Source: Chlamydoabsidia padenii (Eukaryota > Mucoromycota > Mucoromycetes > Mucorales > Cunninghamellaceae). From it: a stretch of DNA of 64,000 nt. The notes under the pieces are model-generated. The model was not told the origin of the DNA, did not search any database, and saw nothing but the letters and a program-made list of their open reading frames with translations. A program made the position numbers and the translations under genes. The stretch is from contig JAIWND010000002.1 of the NCBI GenBank assembly GCA_025330725.1, positions 62,001 through 126,000 on the forward strand, read 5' to 3'. Positions 30,947 through 43,351 of this stretch are shown here, piece by piece. How positions within the stretch are numbered: position 1 is the stretch's first letter; each line of letters opens with the position of its first letter.

Positions 30947-33900
30947 TCAAATTCCATTTGTTGTGGTATTATTGTCGATCCATGTAATCCCTCGTTTCTT
31001 TGCGCATTCTATATGGAATAGATGATTGTTGAGGTCATTGATGATCGTATCATTACCATTGATATTATAATGACAATGGGCACATAGACTGGTCGTATCC
31101 ACTTTGGTTGGTCCTATCTTTTCATAACTGTTGAATAGTTCATGAGCAACCTATACAAAGAAGAAAAAAAAACATTTTTTTTTTAGTGCAAGTATCATCC
31201 ACCCCCCCTCTCACCTTGTTTTACTTACCATCAAGTTTTCACCGCGACTCAACCCCAGTACCACTTCACCTTCCCGGTAATCATAAAGTGATCGTCGTAA
31301 GGAATGTAAAAGAAAGTCTTGTAATCGTTCCAAAGGCCAATCGTCTGGTATCACACCAAGGACCTATAAAAAGAGTATCATGAGTGTTGTGTGAGATATG
31401 ATTGACTATTTACCTCTATAACATCCAAGTAGTAACTTTGTGTGTTGAGTAAATGTAATGTCCTCGTCAGCATGAGCTGCCTAGTCATAAAGATGAAGTG
31501 AGATGAAAGAAAATATTATGTGATTGTACTTACTTGTCTTCAATAGCCAGGTAGGTTCGTAGTAGCATAAAAAACAATCGTCGCCGTTCGGAAAGTTGCT
31601 GAGGATCCAATGTTTCTTCCTCTGGTTGTATATCTGACAATATGTCATCGTCATTGTCCGTTTCCATTGATTGAGGTAATGAAGAAGTTCGTACAGGAGT
31701 CATAGCATGTATATTATGATAAAGTGTAATCCGAGACCTAGAATATGTGTGAGAGAGAGAGAGAGAGAGAGACAAAAAAGATCGCAACTGATTTGAATGC
31801 GAAGTAGCGGGCTTTTAATTTATTATGTATATATATATAAAAAATGATCAACTAATCTAATGGTCCAGGGATAATACCAGTACTTCGTCCATTCGTAGCA
31901 CAATATGTTTCGGCACCAACAAAGTCACCCAGTTCATGAATTAGTATGTCCAAAGCTTCTTGATGTTTTCCAAGCTAAATAGTCAAATTAAAAAGCATGT
32001 GTTAGTACCCTTCAGGATCAAAATGGGGATCAATTTACCCTTGCATAGATAAATGTCTTTTCAATATACAAAGGCCCAGCCTCTGATAGACTATCCATCA
32101 CAGTATTTGGATCATAAATTTGAGATTGTTCAAGTAACTTGATAAGTAAGAGTCTTGTTGCGATCAGTTTCGAGTGAGTGTGCTGTTTTCGACCTAGGTA
32201 GCCTACAAATGTATCGTTATCCACATTAGGTCGCATAGGGTCGACAGATTGCTTAAATTCCTTGACTATGAAATAGTAATGGATCAAATAGAGTGAGTTC
32301 ACCCATCCCTACCACTGTTATTTAAATGGTCACTTACCCAACATTGACAGTTCATCCGTCGTCGATTGTTTGATTCTGTCTTGGATATCTTTGACATATG
32401 TACAAGCCAATTGAGTATGGAATTCGGGTATTTGACTCTGTCGGGTCACCACCAAGTATTCCAAATAACGTGTTGTTGCTTCTGTCCCAAAGGATGTTAG
32501 TTTTTCCAGAATCAACCGAGGATCCATGTCCGCCGCCCGGGGAGAATTGATCAATACTTGTACGCCATCTGTTGGGTTCTGTTCCGTTAACCACCATGTA
32601 TAATCCATCATAACATGTAATGGAAGTTCATTGTTGTCTAGTAGAATATCCTTCATCTTATCCAGTCCTTCGTTAAAGTCGTTGTCAGGTAATTTGCCTT
32701 TGTAGATCCTACACCAAATGATGAGCTTTAAATGCATTTTTCCGATTATCACCATATATATATATATATATATATAAACTTACTGTATCCATAGATCCAA
32801 TGATTCTTTCAGATTGTTTTTCGATGCATAAAATATCGACAATGCATAATATCGCTACAAAAAGTAAAATATTAACAGTCATTGTCATATATACCCTTAT
32901 GTACTTACTTTGGCTTCAAGTAATGCCTTTTTACATTCACCAATATCACAATCATTGGGTTCCTTAAGGATTCGATATATCATCTTGGAGTTGTTGGTAA
33001 GTGTGAAGAGTTTCAGGAGCGCCGTATCGATTGCCTACATAAAAAGGGTTTTGTCCTGAATTTCTTTTTCTTTTTAATCAATTATAATGATTTACCTTGC
33101 AAATGGAATCACCTTGTCCGAGAGTATCCCTTCGCTTGCCACGTTCAGCGAGCAGGTACTTTTGAGCAGCTTCATTTGCATTTTCCAACAACACACGACG
33201 CATTTCCACATTGGCACTTGATGGGTTTTGTTGGTCCGGATAGTTTCTTGCCAGGTTACTTGATACTAAAAAAAAAAAAAAAAAAAGTTGAAGGATATAA
33301 GTGACAAGCGGACAAGGATAAATATGATTATACATACCAAGGTCATCAATGCTACTGATTTGCTGTAAAAGTTGAGAGATACTGTCAAACACCAATATCC
33401 GTGAAGCACCATCATCAATATGAGTAAATAATCGATCGCCAAACAGATGAATCACCAGTCGAGGGTCCAGGTTACCTTTGGACAATAGATTGAATGCATC
33501 ATCAAACACAGTTTCTTTGAGCATCAAAAGCCCACATTTCTGATAAATATAATCCAATTCGCTCCGCTAATCCAATACAGTATAGAGATGAGGATGAGTC
33601 TTCTTTTTTTTTTTCTTCTTTTCTTACCATTCTTTCCATGTGAATCGTGTTTGTTGATGACATTGTGTTGCGAGCCTGATCCGTCATTTCCATCGCCTCT
33701 TCAATTCTATTATCATCAATCAAGGCATCCACCTGCATGACCAAGGGTGTAATAATTTGAGCCATAACCGAATGACGCCCAAACACCAATATCTTTGCAG
33801 GTACAATGGAGAGTCGAGCCACTTGACGCTTCAACGAAACTTGTAGATCATCATCACCATCATCATCACTGTCGCCCCTGTTCATGTTGTATGGTCGTTG

Positions 33901-35408
33901 AAGGAGTCGTTCAGCTAAACCATCCAAATGTACCTTTATCCCATGACCAAATGACATACCCCGAGGTTCCATGCCTGTTTCAAGAGGAATGACTTGTAAT
34001 AACTGCTGATTGTTGATATTGTGGATTTCGATAGTGTTATTTCGTAACAGTGCCGCGATATAAGGATATTCAACACATATCGATTTTGGATAACTTGACC
34101 ATTGCATTGTTCCCCGAATCGCATTACCCCGAGCATCTAAAAATATACCAATTGTTTGTGTTCATCATCATCAAGAATTAAGGATAATGTTAGTAGTATG
34201 CATGTTTTTTTTTAATAATAATAAATAATAAAAAAAAGGATATGATTACTGGCACTGCCACTGACCATCAAGAATTCATCAGATTTGATCACAGCAGCCA
34301 CAGGTCTTGGTACCAGTTGTGAATGACTGGAGAGTATGCCAGAGGAAGGAGAGGTAGGTTCTTGAGGAGTAGGTATGAGTGGTATAGTGTTGATAGGATC
34401 CACATTGATCAATTTATATTGATTGTGATCGGCCAGGCACAAGTTTCGATTGTAACGAATAACAAAGATAGCACCATCATGTAATGGTATTTCCTTATAC
34501 ATGGCAAGTAAGTTAGCCAGGGGCATGAAACATATTCATGGCAAGTCGCTTACCTTTTTCATTTGTAGGAATTCTCCGATCTTGTATATTTGTAAAACAC
34601 GTCGCTTGACTACGCATAATTCGATCGTACCATCCATTCCAATTTTCCCTTCTTCGGCGGCATCGTGAGTGAAGCAGGATACTCCTTTGATAGGTGGAAT
34701 CAAAGAGACAGGTAATGGATCAAAAAAGGGCAATGAATAGAAGGATAAGGTCGAATCTATAATAAATAAAAAGAATTGAGTGGTTCATTACTTTGTTTAT
34801 ATATATATATATATCACAGTACTTACCGCATAGGACAACTGCTTTAGATACTTGAGGTATCACTAGAATCCTTTCCACTGATTTCTTTCCATATCCCAAG
34901 AAGATTTTGTTTTCCAAACGAGACACATAAGGCATAGTACAAGTCTATGAAAAAGAAAGCCAACCAGTCAATCAGTAACCATCCTTTCCACACTTGTCTG
35001 TACTTACTTTTGTATTCCCTCTTTGTTCTTCCAAAGTAAAGTGGAGGATATGACCGTCGGAAGTACCAAGATAGAGAATGTTGCCTAAAAGAAAAAGAGT
35101 GAGTAAATGTAGAATGGGGCAGTGTTTTCCTTACCCCAGGCTTCCACTGCATCAATAGTAAAGTGTTGTGCATTTCCTAGCGTGTTGAATCTTGTATTTC
35201 CTTTACTAGGTGGAGATGACGATACCAGTGAGTTTGATGTTCCATTAGTAGGGATGACTTGAGGAGATAAAGGTGTAGTGGAGAGGCGAGAAAAGAAGGA
35301 AGGAGGGGAAGCTGTAGGACTGGTTGAATTGGGTGTGATGGATTGAATGATATCTTCTATTACATGTCCAGGTAAAAGAGTTTGTAAGGTATATGGTGAG
35401 AAGGGCAT
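30947..35408 (-). CDS. Vps3/TGFBRAP1-like CORVET tethering subunit
   Basis: Vps39/Vam6/Vps3-family protein of the endosomal CORVET tether, which acts with Rab5/Rab7-type GTPases. Exons: 35135-35408, 35008-35084, 34827-34944, 34554-34756, 34250-34493, 33628-34136, 33338-33566, 33096-33265, 32909-33034, 32784-32854, 32338-32708, 32039-32265, 31858?-31974, 31534-31737, 31414-31480, 31229-31363, 30947-31150. N-terminal CNH/beta-propeller (GNILYLGTSDGHILHFTLEE, VIPQVSKAVVLC), a helical clathrin-repeat region (LLSKGNLDPRLVIHLFGDRL), and a C-terminal zinc-binding CAHCHY...HLFHIECAKK typical of Vps39 domain 2. All junctions agree in phase except 31738-31857, where the upstream exon meets a TAG and no donor fits (see findings). 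Confidence 0.82.
31750..31772. repeat. (GA)n microsatellite
   Basis: GA dinucleotide run in the unresolved interval of the Vps3-like gene. Confidence 0.9.
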
Positions 35409-35949
35409 TTAAACGAATAGGAAGAAGATAACAAATACAAAAGGATTAAAGTAAAAAATTCAGCTTCATTTGCGGGATTTGAATTATCTCTTTGGGTGGG
35501 TCCTGACGCATTGGGTGCAAGAAGCACCTGCGCAAAAATTACACGGAGACTGGCGGGTTTTGAAAAAAGTATATGTCCTGTCAAGCGAATGGATCCAACT
35601 AATCAGGTTTGATGAATTAAGGTTTAGCTTCCCGCATGAGTGATGCATTTGTGTTTGAGAAAACCGATTTCTGATAGAAATGATTCATTTGGTTGCCTTG
35701 CCATTTTATTGGATCTCAACAGCGGAACAAGAAAAAAAAAAAAGCATACTTATATAAAGAAAGACACTTTTTCTTTCCTACAAGGAAAGAAAGGAAAAGC
35801 GATCCAACCCAAATAAAAATAAAGGTATGGTATTTAAAACGGGCTACAACCATCTGACTATTCAGGGTGGTATATATAAAGTGAAAGGGACAACCCATAT
35901 TTTCTGACTTTGAAATTCTGCCTTTTCCCGGACTAAAAATAAATAAAGG
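35409..35949. promoter_or_regulatory. Divergent promoter, Vps3-like and chorismate mutase genes
   Basis: Motif copies GCGGGATTTGAA at 35472-35483 (64 bp upstream of the Vps3-like ATG) and GGCGGGTTTTGAAA at 35552-35565. A TATATATAAA element at 35871-35880 lies about 70 bp before the chorismate mutase ATG. Confidence 0.6.
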
Positions 35950-37098
35950 ATGTCAAAAGTGGCTGAAAGTTATAACTCTTCTTCTTTCCCTTACGCTTCT
36001 TATCTTTGGAATATGAGCAACTTTACCGACATTGATGATCCCTTCACCTTGGACCGTCTAAGAAGTACTTTGGTGCGATTAGAAGACACTATTATTTTTG
36101 GTAAGACCTTTATCTGTCTCATTTAGCATGGATTAACACCTTTTTATTGATAGCTCTCATTGAACGGGCTCAGTTTGCGTTAAACAAATGTATCTACAAT
36201 CCTGGAACCTTGGAATTCAAGGGCGCTACTGGTGATAAAAGCTTTTTGGAATACTTTTTATGGGAAACTGAAAAAGTACATGGTAAGTCATCACATGCTC
36301 TTTCCTTCAACCCAACTAACCTCTTTTTTTTTTTATGATGCCCTCCCCGCACCATAGCTCGTGTACGCCGATATACCAGGTAAATTAACATGGATGAAAA
36401 CGAACCCCATTCTTATCTTTTCTTCTTTTTTCTTTATTAATGCTGTCTAGTCCTGATGAATATGCCTTTACATCACCACTACCTGAACCTATCCTTCCAC
36501 CCGTCAAATTCAAGCAATTCTTGGCCAACAATGATATCAACATCAATGACAAAATCATGAACATTTATGTCACATCTATTGTTACTGGGATATGTGATGA
36601 TCATGATGATAACAATTATGGTAGCTCAGCAACAAAGGATATCGATTGTCTCCAGGCACTCAGTAGACGTATTCATTATGGTAAGTATATATATATATAT
36701 ATATAAGGGAATGATCCATCACTTGGCGTTAAAGATCTTAATCTTTTATAGGTAAATTCATTGCTGAATCCAAATTCCGGGATAATCCAAAAGAATACAA
36801 ACGACTTGCCAACAACAATGACCGTGATGCTATTTATGAATTATTGACAAATCGGGCAGTAGAAAAAAAACTGTTGGAACGACTTGAACGAAAGGCATTG
36901 GTGTATGGACAAACGTTGGATCAAGCTCAGGAAGGAACTAGTACTCATTTGCGTATCCCTGTCAAGGTGGTGGTGGAATTATATGAACGATGGGTGATTC
37001 CTCTGACAAAAGAGGTCGAGGTCGATTACTTGGTGGAACGTGGACAAAAGGCTACTGATGATGATATTGCTAGAATAGAACAACAACGGTCATCATGA
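35950..37098 (+). CDS. ARO7: Chorismate mutase (AroQ, fungal type)
   Basis: Converts chorismate to prephenate at the branch to phenylalanine and tyrosine. Five exons: 35950-36100, 36154-36282, 36358-36379 (22 nt), 36451-36680, 36752-37098 (292 residues). The N-terminal helix reads DRLRSTLVRLEDTIIFALIE, followed by RAQFALNKCIYN; the middle has PILPPVKFKQFLA and NIYVTSIV; the end of the catalytic domain reads KFIAESKFRD and IYELLTNRAVEKKLLERLER, as in yeast-type enzymes with a tryptophan/tyrosine-regulated domain. ATG 36013, in frame, would give a length closer to the family norm (271), but the first ATG after the TATA element is 35950. Tyr inhibition and Trp activation are family knowledge, not visible here. 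Confidence 0.92.
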
Positions 37099-37661
37099 TA
37101 ATTTTGCTATTATAATAAAGTCTCTTTATGGTTGAATTCAAATCCCGCTACTTCTTTTGGTTGGTTTTTCATTTTATCTTCTCTCTATGGGATCAACAAC
37201 AACACACTGGCTGCTTGGTTACATATTGCTAATGACCATAAACCATTGTAGTCGATCTCGGTGAAAGGTAATATGGAGTACTCTCTCTTACATATGTATG
37301 CTTACCCCTCTTTATGTTCCTTTTGGATTGAACATGGATCACCTAGTATATACTAGGCTACCCCATCCATTCATTGCTCTTTAGAATTGTTGTATATACC
37401 TAACCCGTCCCCCCCCCTCTACACCCAATCAATCAGTTTCCCCTTTTTATATTATCGATATCACTTCAATAAAAAATAACATTCATCTTGACCAAAGTAG
37501 TAATTTTTACGACCTCTGGTCTTTTTTTTTTTTTTTGGCAGAAGGCGGTATTTGAAATTAGTTGAAGTCTAAAAAGGGGCCCCCATTTTATTTGGAGGGA
37601 AAGGGGTGTTTTTTTTTCTTCCACCTCTTTTACTCTTTATTTTATTTTTTAAACTGTCAAG
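37099..37661. promoter_or_regulatory. Upstream region of the glyoxylate reductase gene
   Basis: Motif copies TTCAAATCCCGC at 37137-37148 and GCGGTATTTGAAA at 37545-37557 (105 bp before the start codon, opposite orientation). No gene seen. Confidence 0.55.
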
Positions 37662-39003
37662 ATGAATGTTATCTCACGATCCTTTGCTACAACATACCGT
37701 CTAACTAGACAAGTCACCCACTTTCATACTTCAGTCTCCACTTTGATGGGCGCAAAAGTAGTGGCCACTCGTCGTCTCCTCCCCAACAGTCAGGCTCGAC
37801 TTGAACAACAAAAGAACATTGATCTAGTCCAATGGCAAGATGACTGCACCATGCCACGCGAACAATTGTTAAAGGACGTGAAAGGTAATAGTATGATATA
37901 AAAGAAAAAAACAGGACACTGACTTTCTGGTAATGTAGGTGCGGAAGCCTTAATTTGTATGCTCTCTGACAAGATTGATAAACAAGTGATCGAAGCAGCG
38001 GGACCTCAATTGAAATTGATCACCACACTAAGTGTTGGGTTTGATCATGTTGATTTGAAAACAGCAAAAGAAAAGAACATCAAGATTGGTTATACGGTAG
38101 GGGGGACACATTGGGATGATAATGGTTTACTCATGGGTATGTTATTTTTTTTATTTTAGCCTGATGTGTTGACAGATGCAACTGCAGACATGGCTACTTT
38201 GTTGACTCTGGCAGCAGCGCGTAATATGAAACAAGGCATAGATGCGGTACAAAACGGTGGGGTAAGTATCATGGCATTAGGAAGAAAAAAGTCCTCATCA
38301 CCTTTTTCGTTAACCTAGTGGCAAGATTGGCGTGCGGCATGGCTCTGTGGTCATCAATTCACCAACAAGACATTGGGTGTGGTCGGATTAGGTCGCATCG
38401 GTCAAGCTACAGTGAAACGCCTCAGTGCCTTTGGGATCAGTAAACTTGTCTATTGGGGTCGAACGAAAAAACAAGGTGTGGACGGTGACTTTGTTTCCTT
38501 GGATCAATTACTCGAACAATCCGATTTTGTGTTGGTGTCATGCCCTTTGACGCCTGATACCAAGGAATTATTCGATTATGCTGCCTTTAAAAAGATGAAG
38601 AAAAATGCTGTAAGTGGATAATTACCAAGAAGGAAAGGAAAAACTGATCATGTTTTATGATGATAGATTTTTGTCAATATCTCTCGTGGTGGTGTGGTCA
38701 AACAAGCTGATCTGGCTCGTGCTCTAAAGGAAAAGTTGATTGCCGGTGCGGGTCTAGATGTAACAACTCCAGTTAAGTATCTCACTTTATGATACCTTCT
38801 TTTTCTTTTACTAATCTCTTTTTTTTTTCGTATAGGAACCTTTGCCATTGGATGATCCTTTGCAATCTTTGGACAATTGTGTCATCCTTCCTCATATTGG
38901 TACTGCAACGTTTGAAACAAGGGAAGTCATGGGCGATATGATGGTGGACAATGTATTGGCCGTTTTGGAAAACAAGGCCATTCCTTTTGAATTAAAACAA
39001 TAG
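37662..39003 (+). CDS. Glyoxylate/hydroxypyruvate reductase (D-2-hydroxyacid dehydrogenase)
   Basis: NAD(P)H-dependent reductase of the GRHPR type. Six exons: 37662-37884, 37939-38096, 38160-38261, 38319-38609, 38667-38771, 38836-39003 (348 residues). The nucleotide-binding [16 protein letters not shown] is at about residues 176-191. Catalytic residues are in place: Arg in NISRGGVV, Glu in EPLPLDDPL and His in [30 protein letters not shown] marks the substrate domain. The first 27 residues ([18 protein letters not shown]) look like a mitochondrial presequence, but a second in-frame Met ([10 protein letters not shown]) follows. The intron at 38772 uses a weak GTTAAG donor. AATAAA is near 39040. 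Confidence 0.93.
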
Positions 39004-39229
39004 ATTATAGTATAGTTAATTGATTTATATTGATTTAATAAAGTATGGTTTTATTTTTAACCCGGGATCAAACATAAAACATATTTAAATACCGACATGG
39101 ATGATTTCCGTTTTGGGACGAACAGCCGCATAGTCGGGGGGACACATTATTTATATATGTATACATCTATAGAGTAGATAGATAATAATCAGGGTAATAT
39201 ACTATGTAAAGGTGGGAGGGGGGATCTAT

Positions 39230-40488
39230 TTAAGGCTTTTTTTTATTGATGCTAGTGCGTCGGATATGTATTTTGGATAAGAAGGGTAAAATGAATAAAT
39301 AAGTAATGAAGAAGCAATACAATAAAAATCTAATCATTGGCCTATTGTGAAAAAGAAAGAGTACATATTAGATCAGGGTTTACATGAATAGCGAACGACT
39401 TACCAGTAATCTGACCAAGAAGCATTTTGAGTATGGGACACGATAGAAGATTGATGTTGTTTCCAAACCAAAGGACCAGTGGAAGTAGGAGCAGCAAAGA
39501 AAGAGATACCAAAAAGCACCGAGAGGAATCGCGAAGGAGACGAAGAAGAAGAAGTAGGTGATGGAGTAGGAGAGAATGTGGACGAGGGTGGAGAGGACGA
39601 TTTTTTTCTAGGCTGAGACGATCGCCGACGCCTCCTTTGACGTTCTTCGGGTGACATGAGCGCGGCCCGCTGAGCAGCCCGTTCCTTGAGCATTCGTTGA
39701 TGATTGATCCGTTCCTGTTGCGCGGCCCATTTACGTTCCTTGATCCTTCGTTCCTTTTCTGCCTGATCAAACCGTTCCTTATCGACCAAGAATTGTTCGA
39801 GTAAAGGACCACCACCGGGAAGTGCTTGGACCATTTGTTGTAGCATGTCATTTTCTTGTTTCAGCAATTGTTGAGAGTACTTTAAGTAATGGATGTATTC
39901 GGTGGATTTCTGAAGAATGGTGGCCTTGTTGAGTTTCTTGGCTACTGGTACACCATCTTCTTCTTCCATGATATCATCCATATCGTCGTCTTCTTCAGAG
40001 TGTTGATGATGCGTACGGCATAGGGCGGGGACGACTTGTTGGAGTTCGCGAATCTTATCGTTAATGTTGTTTCGATAACGACGTTCGATGGCGTTATGTG
40101 CGTCTTTTTTGAATGGTTTGGTGAGTGGGTGAGTGGTGTCATCTTCATCATCATCTTCATCATCATCAATATCTTGATCATTATGTTGTTGTTGTTTGTT
40201 AGGTGGTGATAAGATGAATCCAGGACAAGTGTTCATGACAGGGACATCGTCAGAAGGAATCAAGATGGATCCAGTATCATAAATAGACGCAAAAGAACCA
40301 GAAGAAGGTGGTAAGGATGAAAACAAGAGTTCATTTGATGTAAAACAATCATGAGGTGAATTAGATGCATGTGTCAAAGCAGGTGTATGATGAGTGGGAG
40401 TGGTTTGGAACCAAGGTATCATATAATCATTATCGTCATGAAGTAATTGTTGATAGTGACGGTCGTCCAAGTAGGAAGTGACATTCAT
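39230..40488 (-). CDS. SREBP-like membrane-anchored bHLH transcription factor
   Basis: Two exons, 39404-40488 and 39230-39341 (398 residues). The bHLH (about 127-210) has the SREBP signature tyrosine: AHNAIERRYRNNINDKIREL (Tyr138), then LNKATILQKSTEYIHYL. Toward the end there is FLSVLFGISFFAAPTS (about 321-335), a roughly 27-residue loop containing an NAS glycosylation site, then MIRFLLYCFFITYLFILPFL (about 364-384) encoded only by exon 2. That is the SREBP topology: N-terminal factor, two membrane helices, short lumenal loop. The C-terminal regulatory domain is absent. The intron (TG|GTAAGT...CACAATAG, 62 nt) is strong and phase-correct; without it the protein would stop four bases later and lose helix 2. 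Predicted to be released by proteolysis under sterol or oxygen stress; this is inference. Confidence 0.85.
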
Positions 40489-41267
40489 ATTGTTAGTGTG
40501 GGGATGAGATGAAAAAAAAAAAAAAAAAAGAAGAAAAGAAAAAAAAAAGAAAAGGGCAACTTTATTCCCTTTTTCTTAATTTGGATTTGCACGAATGCTT
40601 GATTTTGATTGGCGCAAATGAACCTTTCGATTTTTTTTTTCTGGGTCCCGGTGGTCCTTGCTTTTTTGAATGACCCTGTACTCACGCCCGCATTTATTTT
40701 ATCAGACTGTGTGGCATATCATTACAAAACAAAAAAAAAAAAAGTGGTGTGATGTTTACCTGCTAATCAATTACCCTGTTATTACTCTCTACCTTTTTTT
40801 TTTTTTTATTATTTACTCCGAATCATATTAAGGATATCTAATACTAATATGATTCATCATCTTACGATAAAAAACAAAATAGTATATGATATACCTTTAT
40901 GCAAAAAACAGGGTCTTTTTTTGTCACTATGCTTTTCCCACAAGTGGGTCGGGATTTGAATATTTGGCTTATTTTAACCTTCCGTGGGGGTAAACTATTT
41001 TCTTCCTTCTTTCTCCTGAATAACATAACAAGATTGTTTGACTCTTGGGTCGTCTAACTATGGTCATGGACTTTACCTTTTCTTGTTGACTGGAAGTTAA
41101 TTATCTCCCATACTCCCTTCTACCTATATATTGTTAACGTTTTTTACGATATGACTAACACTTTTTACCTTACATAATTCTAGACACCTCTCTTTTTCTC
41201 TCTGGAATAATCGACCTACAGGGAAAAAAAAAAAAGGTTACTGACATGTAAAACTAACTCCTTTTTT
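40489..41267. other. Upstream region of the SREBP-like gene
   Basis: TCGGGATTTGAA at 40949-40960, about 460 bp upstream of the start codon. Several A/T homopolymer runs (40511-40550, 40728-40744, 40795-40808). No gene seen. Confidence 0.5.
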
Positions 41268-41363
41268 TTATATTTTTTTATCAAGTAATACAAGAAGCTG
41301 CGTGGCATTCCCAACGATACCAGTATCACAGAAGAAACAACAACGACAACAAGGACACGACAT
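41268..41363 (-). CDS. Possible 31-residue Cys-rich peptide
   Basis: ATG 41363 in a CAAGATG context, after a leader with a TATATATATATC element, encodes MSCPCCRCCFFCDTG and a short hydrophobic end, with six cysteines in the first 12 residues. It is too short to judge. It could be an independent gene or the 3' UTR of the gene ending at 41484. Confidence 0.25.
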   Translation of the reverse strand: MSCPCCRCCFFCDTGIVGNATQLLVLLDKKI

Positions 41364-41483
41364 CTTGGTGGACTTTATTAGTAATAGATAAATAGAATAG
41401 ATAGATAGATATATATATACGTTTAATAAAATAAAACTGTGAGCCATTTGTTTTATATATGGCGGAAACGGAGACATATCATC

Positions 41484-42215
41484 TTATGGTGGTGGTGGTG
41501 GTGGTGTATGGAGTATAATCCCAGTTTGATAGGGACCAGGGGGTTCCAATGCATCAGAAAAGGAGGGCGAAGTATTCAATTGAGCTTGATAAGGTTGAAT
41601 GGATCGCCTTTGCTCTGTTGGTACGTCTTCTTTTGTGTGTAACCATACACTGTTATCCACCAGAGTATGACTAGGAGACACACCGCCATCTGGATCCATC
41701 TGAAGCATGGAATGATGACTAGGACTATATGCCAATTGTGGACTGTATTGTTTGACGAGGGATCCAGGTTTGCTGATGGATGAATCTTGGGTCCATCGTT
41801 TGGTCGAATAATAGGCTGGAGGTGGAGATTCAACACTGATGGCCGTGGACCATGATGTGGTCAGGTGCCATTCTTTTGTAGGCTCTTCCGTCCCAACCAC
41901 TCTTTGCTGCCTTGTTTTTTTTCTAACGAGTTTATGATAGAGGATACAGATGAGAATGGAGATGACTAGTAAAAGACCGCCTAGTATTCCACCAATGATG
42001 GCACCATTGTGATTAGCCGAGTGTCCTTGTTGTGATGGTGATGGTACAGGTACAATAGTGGGTGTGGATGGGATTGATAATATTGATGATGTGGGTGAGA
42101 CCATAATCGTGGTGGTTGAAACAATCATCACCATGGGCAATGTGGGCGAACTTTTACCATGATGCGCGGTTTTTGAATGTGTGACGGATGTTGAATTTTC
42201 GTGTCCCGCCGGCAT
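41484..42215 (-). CDS. Single-pass membrane protein with Ser/Thr-rich ectodomain
   Basis: Single exon, 243 residues. Residues 1-68 are rich in Ser, Thr, Pro and Val (mucin-like). A transmembrane helix (GAIIGGILGGLLLVISILIC, about 72-93) is followed by a basic KLVRKKTRQQR stop-transfer stretch and a cytosolic tail with PPPAYY and a C-terminal PPPPPP run that could bind WW or SH3 domains. The layout resembles fungal stress-sensor or mid2-like proteins, but no signal peptide is visible from ATG 42215, so an upstream exon may be missing. Function unknown. Confidence 0.6.
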   Translation of the reverse strand: MPAGHENSTSVTHSKTAHHGKSSPTLPMVMIVSTTTIMVSPTSSILSIPSTPTIVPVPSPSQQGHSANHNGAIIGGILGGLLLVISILICILYHKLVRKKTRQQRVVGTEEPTKEWHLTTSWSTAISVESPPPAYYSTKRWTQDSSISKPGSLVKQYSPQLAYSPSHHSMLQMDPDGGVSPSHTLVDNSVWLHTKEDVPTEQRRSIQPYQAQLNTSPSFSDALEPPGPYQTGIILHTPPPPPP

Positions 42216-43351
42216 GAATCGTTAATTATCACAAGAAAAAAATAGTATAAGAAGAGAGATAGAATCAAATCAAAAAAGAGTCGAATTGCAACAAACAGTA
42301 AAAAGTGATAGAAACTTGGTACAATGTAAAGAAAAGGGAAAGTAAAGGAAAGAAGAAGAAAAGACAGAATTAAAGGGATGAGTTTTTTTTTTGTTTTTTT
42401 TTTTGCCCCTTGGACTCACTCGCCATTTTTTTTATCTCACCTCCTCTTCTTCGTAATTTTATCAGAACACCCTTTATGTACATGGTAGTACTTTTTTTTT
42501 TTTTTTTGATTTACTTACTTTCTACAAAAAAAAAAAAAGAGTCGTGTGATTAGCTCAGTGGCCATGAAGACAACAGTCTGATGGTTTTCGCAATGACAGG
42601 TACTCTTTTCTTGTCAAAAAATCATCGACTAGTTAGTTTGATGGGATATTTATTCGATTAAAATAATAGGAGATTTCATAGAGGTAATGCATAAAGGTCG
42701 TGGAAAGTGGATCAGAGCACATGGGAACGTTTCAAATCCCGCCACTCTTAGCAAGGTGTTTGTTTATTGTTTTCACAACAAGCCGGTTTTTTTTGTCATC
42801 CGCTTGCAGACTGTCAGTTGCTAAACGCCTTTTTTTTTATTTGACTGTTGATCATCACAAAGAGGTATCATGAGCGATTTACGTATATAGATGGTGCCTG
42901 ACAGAATTATGCAAACCGCCTCCAGTCAGAATTTCACGTTCCGATAATCGTCTTTTTTTGGGGGGATAATCATCACAGATACCATCTTGAAAGGATCGTC
43001 CTGATCAAAGAAAGATAGAAAGGAAGGAAAAGAGAGTTAAGGTTTTTTACACATCTCTATGTATATTGTTGTGAGGATCAAACATGTTCGTCCGACATTT
43101 CTGTTTTGCTGTGCGTCACTGAATCATCAAGTCTTCTTTACTAATTGGTTTATTCCATCATGCACCATTACAGTAATCAGCATAACTAGTCTATCTACAT
43201 TGTAAATTAAAGCAAAGCCATCATAAAGGATCCCCTGGTGAGAGACGATTCCAGTATGTATTCATCATTAAAGTTGTTTATTAAAGAAAAGTGTAAAGCA
43301 TGCACTATAGCTAACACACCCAAATCAAATATCTATGTCTAAAATAATAAC
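42216..43351. other. Intergenic region
   Basis: TTTCAAATCCCGCC at 42730-42743 is the only clear signal, about 515 bp upstream of the membrane-protein gene. The stretch 42541-42600 begins like a tRNA but lacks the rest (see rejected items). Confidence 0.5.

Noticed and set aside
42541..42612. tRNA-like start (GATTAGCTCAGTGG)
   Set aside because: The D-arm does not close, no anticodon or T-arm consensus follows, and there is no acceptor pairing.
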